Assembly (NCBI GenBank): GCA_950106755.1
Contig: OX467089.1
Span: 17,589,345 to 17,653,344, forward strand
Source: Climacium dendroides
Lineage: Eukaryota; Streptophyta; Bryopsida; Hypnales; Climaciaceae
DNA length: 64,000 nucleotides
Direction: 5' to 3'
Made by a program: the position numbers and the translations under genes
The notes under the pieces: model-generated
What the model was told of the DNA's origin: nothing
The model's database searches: none
The model's input: the letters and a program-made list of their open reading frames with translations, nothing else
Shown: one piece after another, positions 61,286 through 64,000 of the stretch
How positions within the stretch are numbered: position 1 is the first letter of the stretch
How the letters are laid out: every line of letters begins with the position of its first letter

Positions 61286-63872
61286 CTAGGTTGTAGTGGA
61301 CTGAGTTGCAGATGCCAAGCTACTCTCAAACTCTGAAGTCTCTTTCCCCTCTGCTGCCGATTCATCTATAAATTGCAGAACATTAAGAGCATAGGTATCT
61401 TTTCTACGTTTTGGTTCTAAGCTACCAAAGTTTGCAAATGCTGATGCTAATTGCTCAGCATAAACTGGGAGATCAAAAGGCTTCTCTGGACTTAGTACTA
61501 GTTTGCGTCTCTTCCTCAATGCATCTGTGGACATCAGTTTCTTACGCCTACAAAAAAAACATATAGAATATTAGAGTCACGAAATAGAAGAAGTAGGATG
61601 TCAAATAGCACTTGAAAAATATGAAAAACTTACTTACTAGGTTTAGTTCGGCGAGGAAATTTCCGAGGAACCACTGTCATTGCGTCCGGATCTTGTGAAG
61701 ATGCAGCCGGCAGTGGCAGTTGCGTTTCAGTTATTATCACATCTTCTTCAGTGTTCCTTTTCATAGGTTCAAGGACGCCGTGAAAAACAGTGTTGTCTTC
61801 CTCTAAAGCCACTATGTGTCGTCCCGTGCCGCGACATGCTGTAATTGATGCACCTACAAATTACAAAATGCAATTCATATCAATGAATCATTATATGAAC
61901 ACATATATGAAAATCCAGTTACTAAAATGAAAACTAACCAGTGGATGCTGTGCAGTCGAAAACCAAGTCGCCTTCTTCAGTTGTCCCCTCTATAAGGAAT
62001 TGGAAGAACCTAGCATCCTTTTCGCGAGGCCCTCGCCATGGAATTTTGGTTAGTGGATTGACCAACATGCTCTCTTCAGTTGTGTAGTTAATTAATGTAT
62101 CATCCTTGCGTAGGTCTACTTTTGCCTTCTGCATTGCTTGTGATCGCTTCAAAGAGAACCCTGACTTCTCTTTATCACCGAGGTCCTTCACCAAGAGAGT
62201 GATTCCAAACTTCAAAGTCTACAGTCACAAAAAAATTATGTATTAGAAAAGAATACAACCATCTGTCAATGCCAGTTTCCATTAAAATTATGAAAATATT
62301 TGAAAAACACTAACCGTTTTCGAGTCCTCCACAGCTGAAGTTAAATGCATACGATTGATGCCCAACCATTCCTTCTTCATTACCAGTGAAGAATAAGAAT
62401 TGCACAATCCTGCAATAATGCCCTTTGAATCGACACACTACGACTGAAATACTATCATGCAACCATGGTCTTGTAAGTGCATATCTGCAAAGAAGAAGGC
62501 CGATTGAATGGCTTCATACTCTGGATCTGAATTCCATGAAGGTATTGTTTTCTCTGGAGAAGATACATCTGGGATAGGTAAATTCTCTTGGTAGTCAAAG
62601 AAGATGAGGTCCACTAAAGGTGCTTGGCTCACTTTACCTCCATACATACGGGACTTCCCTAGTGCCAATTGCAGAAACGAATTTATGCAAACAATCAATT
62701 ATTTATACAACTTTTTTTCAAAGGTCCACAAAAAAAGGATTCATAGTTCTAGACAAAGCATCATGGTTACCTTCTTCAAAAAGGTCGTCACTTCAGTATA
62801 GCACTTGGGCACCTCGGACTCCATGTTATCCATCACGTCCACTATAGAGACGTTCAAGATCAATTCCTCTGAAGTGACGTCTACATCATCACCAAGAACT
62901 ATGACTTGAGTACCTTGTGTTACGATGTCTTCTGTGAAATCTGGAAGTATCGCCTTCCTCTTCAACCCACTTTGGGATCCACTTTGCATGTGCGAGTTCT
63001 GATCAATCATTGAAGACGCCGGTACTTGTTTATTGCCTTCTTCTTTCTTCTTGCCTTTGCCTTTCCCCTTGCCCTCTTCTTTCTCCTTCTCCTTCTCTGC
63101 CAACTTCAGAAGACGCTCCGCTTCTTTCTTCTCCTTGTTCTCACGAATCTCTTGCTCTTTGTTCTCTTTCTTCTTGTCAGCAACCATTCTCCTTGCAATT
63201 GCTTTCTTCTTCTGTTGATCAATGTAGTTGTTGAATTCGGGAACCTCCAAGTCAATGACGCCAAGACCATCTAGTGATTTCCGAAGTTCTACTTTCGATG
63301 GATGAGTAAATGTCAACGGACAATCTAGATACCACGCACCACCACTCAGATGAGCCGTCGTGAATGTCTTCAGTTGGCTTGACGTGAACATGCACTCTTC
63401 AGAACTCCGATCCAACCATGTGGTTAGAAATGGAGGAAGATCCTCCTTAGGGATGGCGTTCTTCCCTAAAAGCTTGTACTTGAAATACCTACAATAAGAA
63501 CATTCAAAAAATTAGTAACAATCACATAGCCGAATTCCTTGTTAAAAATAACACAAATTCACTGAACAAATAACTACGTATGCTCATCCTTCGAAGAAAG
63601 TAAGGAAACATGAAATTCATATTTACATAAACATACCGGAAAAGAACTCTACGAATAGCGTCATTTGATCCATCAAAATTTGAGAAGGTCTCTGACTTCT
63701 TAAAAGGGTTTGATCCCTTCAAAGTCGGGCCAAAACCTTGATTCCAAATCTTCCTTCTCCATCCTTCTATATACTCTGGAAGATATTCCGGTTGAAGTGG
63801 GGATGCCATATTGATTTTTAGGCCATCTTTATTGACTACATTGTCAAAGTACTCTACCGCACTATCCTCAAT
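61286..63872 (-). CDS. DNA-methyltransferase-like gene, copy 2 (5' end beyond window)
   Basis: Minus-strand exons, 5' to 3': 63872-63637, 63488-62771, about 62660-62308, 62218-61939, 61853-61634 and 61547-61286. The protein passes through a WRRKIW...SNPFKK region and a WYLDCPLTF region, then a long Lys/Glu coiled coil (about 63240-63040). It then enters a fold laid out like beta-class N6/N4 DNA methyltransferases. VDLIFFDYQENLPIP sits where DPPY is expected (motif IV), and LQDHGCMIVFQS matches the following strand. Late in the chain, GDLVFDCTASTG with ITACRGTGRHIVALEED corresponds to the SAM-binding motif I (usual form DPFAGSGTT...LGRRFIGIEID). The tail is basic and ends ATQSTTT. Motif IV is degenerate, and an in-frame TAG at 62438-62440 splits the two halves unless spliced out, so activity is doubtful. 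The N-terminal ParB-like part seen in copy 1 would lie beyond 64000. Confidence 0.65.
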
Positions 63873-64000
63873 CTGCATTATATTCTTATCAGTTATATTC
63901 TTATCAGTACAACTCCATTATCGTTTCGTATACATGAAAAACCAAAACTGCAAAATGTAGTACTTCATAATTTTATCATTATATACATGAAAAATCATTT
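63873..64000 (-). other. Intron of the methyltransferase-like gene at the window edge
   Basis: The sequence preceding the acceptor at 63873 is AT-rich and has no open exon. The next upstream exon must lie past the window end. Confidence 0.5.

Noticed and set aside
63010..63274. Plus-strand frames rich in Leu/Phe/Ser over the coiled-coil exon
   Set aside because: They are the antisense shadow of the Lys/Glu-rich coiled coil of the minus-strand methyltransferase-like gene.

Overview
The window is AT-rich, gene-poor eukaryotic nuclear DNA from a land plant. The coding regions are broken by short GT-AG introns. The recognisable products are plant types: LRR receptor kinases, an SKP1-like protein, a FAR-17a/AIG1-like membrane protein and a chromodomain Ty3/gypsy element. 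I cannot name the species. A seed-free lineage (bryophyte, lycophyte or fern) is only a guess from the mix of genes and the compact introns.

Layout. From 1 to about 11.6 kb I see no gene, only AT-rich DNA with small inverted-repeat elements. A SKP1-like gene with a truncated C-terminus lies at 11610-12247. A CACTA-type element with a second foldback element nested inside it follows at 12563-13793. A GC-richer island at 15.6-16.25 kb may be the remains of a minus-strand gene. The first LRR receptor-kinase gene (copy A) occupies 20736-25906. From 26.8 to 31.4 kb there are several foldback/MITE elements, including a palindrome of about 780 bp. A decayed minus-strand Ty3/gypsy chromovirus (3' LTR, polypurine tract, integrase, chromodomain) lies at about 33.86-37.85 kb. 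Next comes a four-unit tandem array, then a decayed plus-strand gene (38373-43196) with a ParB/sulfiredoxin-like motif followed by a degenerate DNA-methyltransferase-like fold. That gene is interrupted by a second CACTA-like element. A pogo-type transposon carrying a broken DDE transposase occupies 43420-45855. The second LRR receptor kinase (copy B, 46655-51896) follows, then a FAR-17a/AIG1-like gene (53399-57013). Repeats fill the rest until a minus-strand paralogue of the ParB/methyltransferase-like gene (61286-63872), which runs off the right edge.

Main points of interest. (1) Two paralogous genes appear to combine a ParB-like domain with a beta-class N6/N4 DNA-methyltransferase fold. This is a prokaryote- or phage-like architecture that I do not recognise as a described plant family. 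In both copies the DPPY catalytic motif is degenerate, and both copies carry nonsense codons. (2) The two receptor kinases, about 26 kb apart, are identical over about 1.1 kb, introns included, across the transmembrane-to-activation-segment region, while their ectodomains have diverged. This suggests recent gene conversion. (3) The two receptor-kinase copies differ in their upstream ORFs. (4) Both share an exon 2/exon 3 junction that I could not resolve into a canonical in-frame splice.
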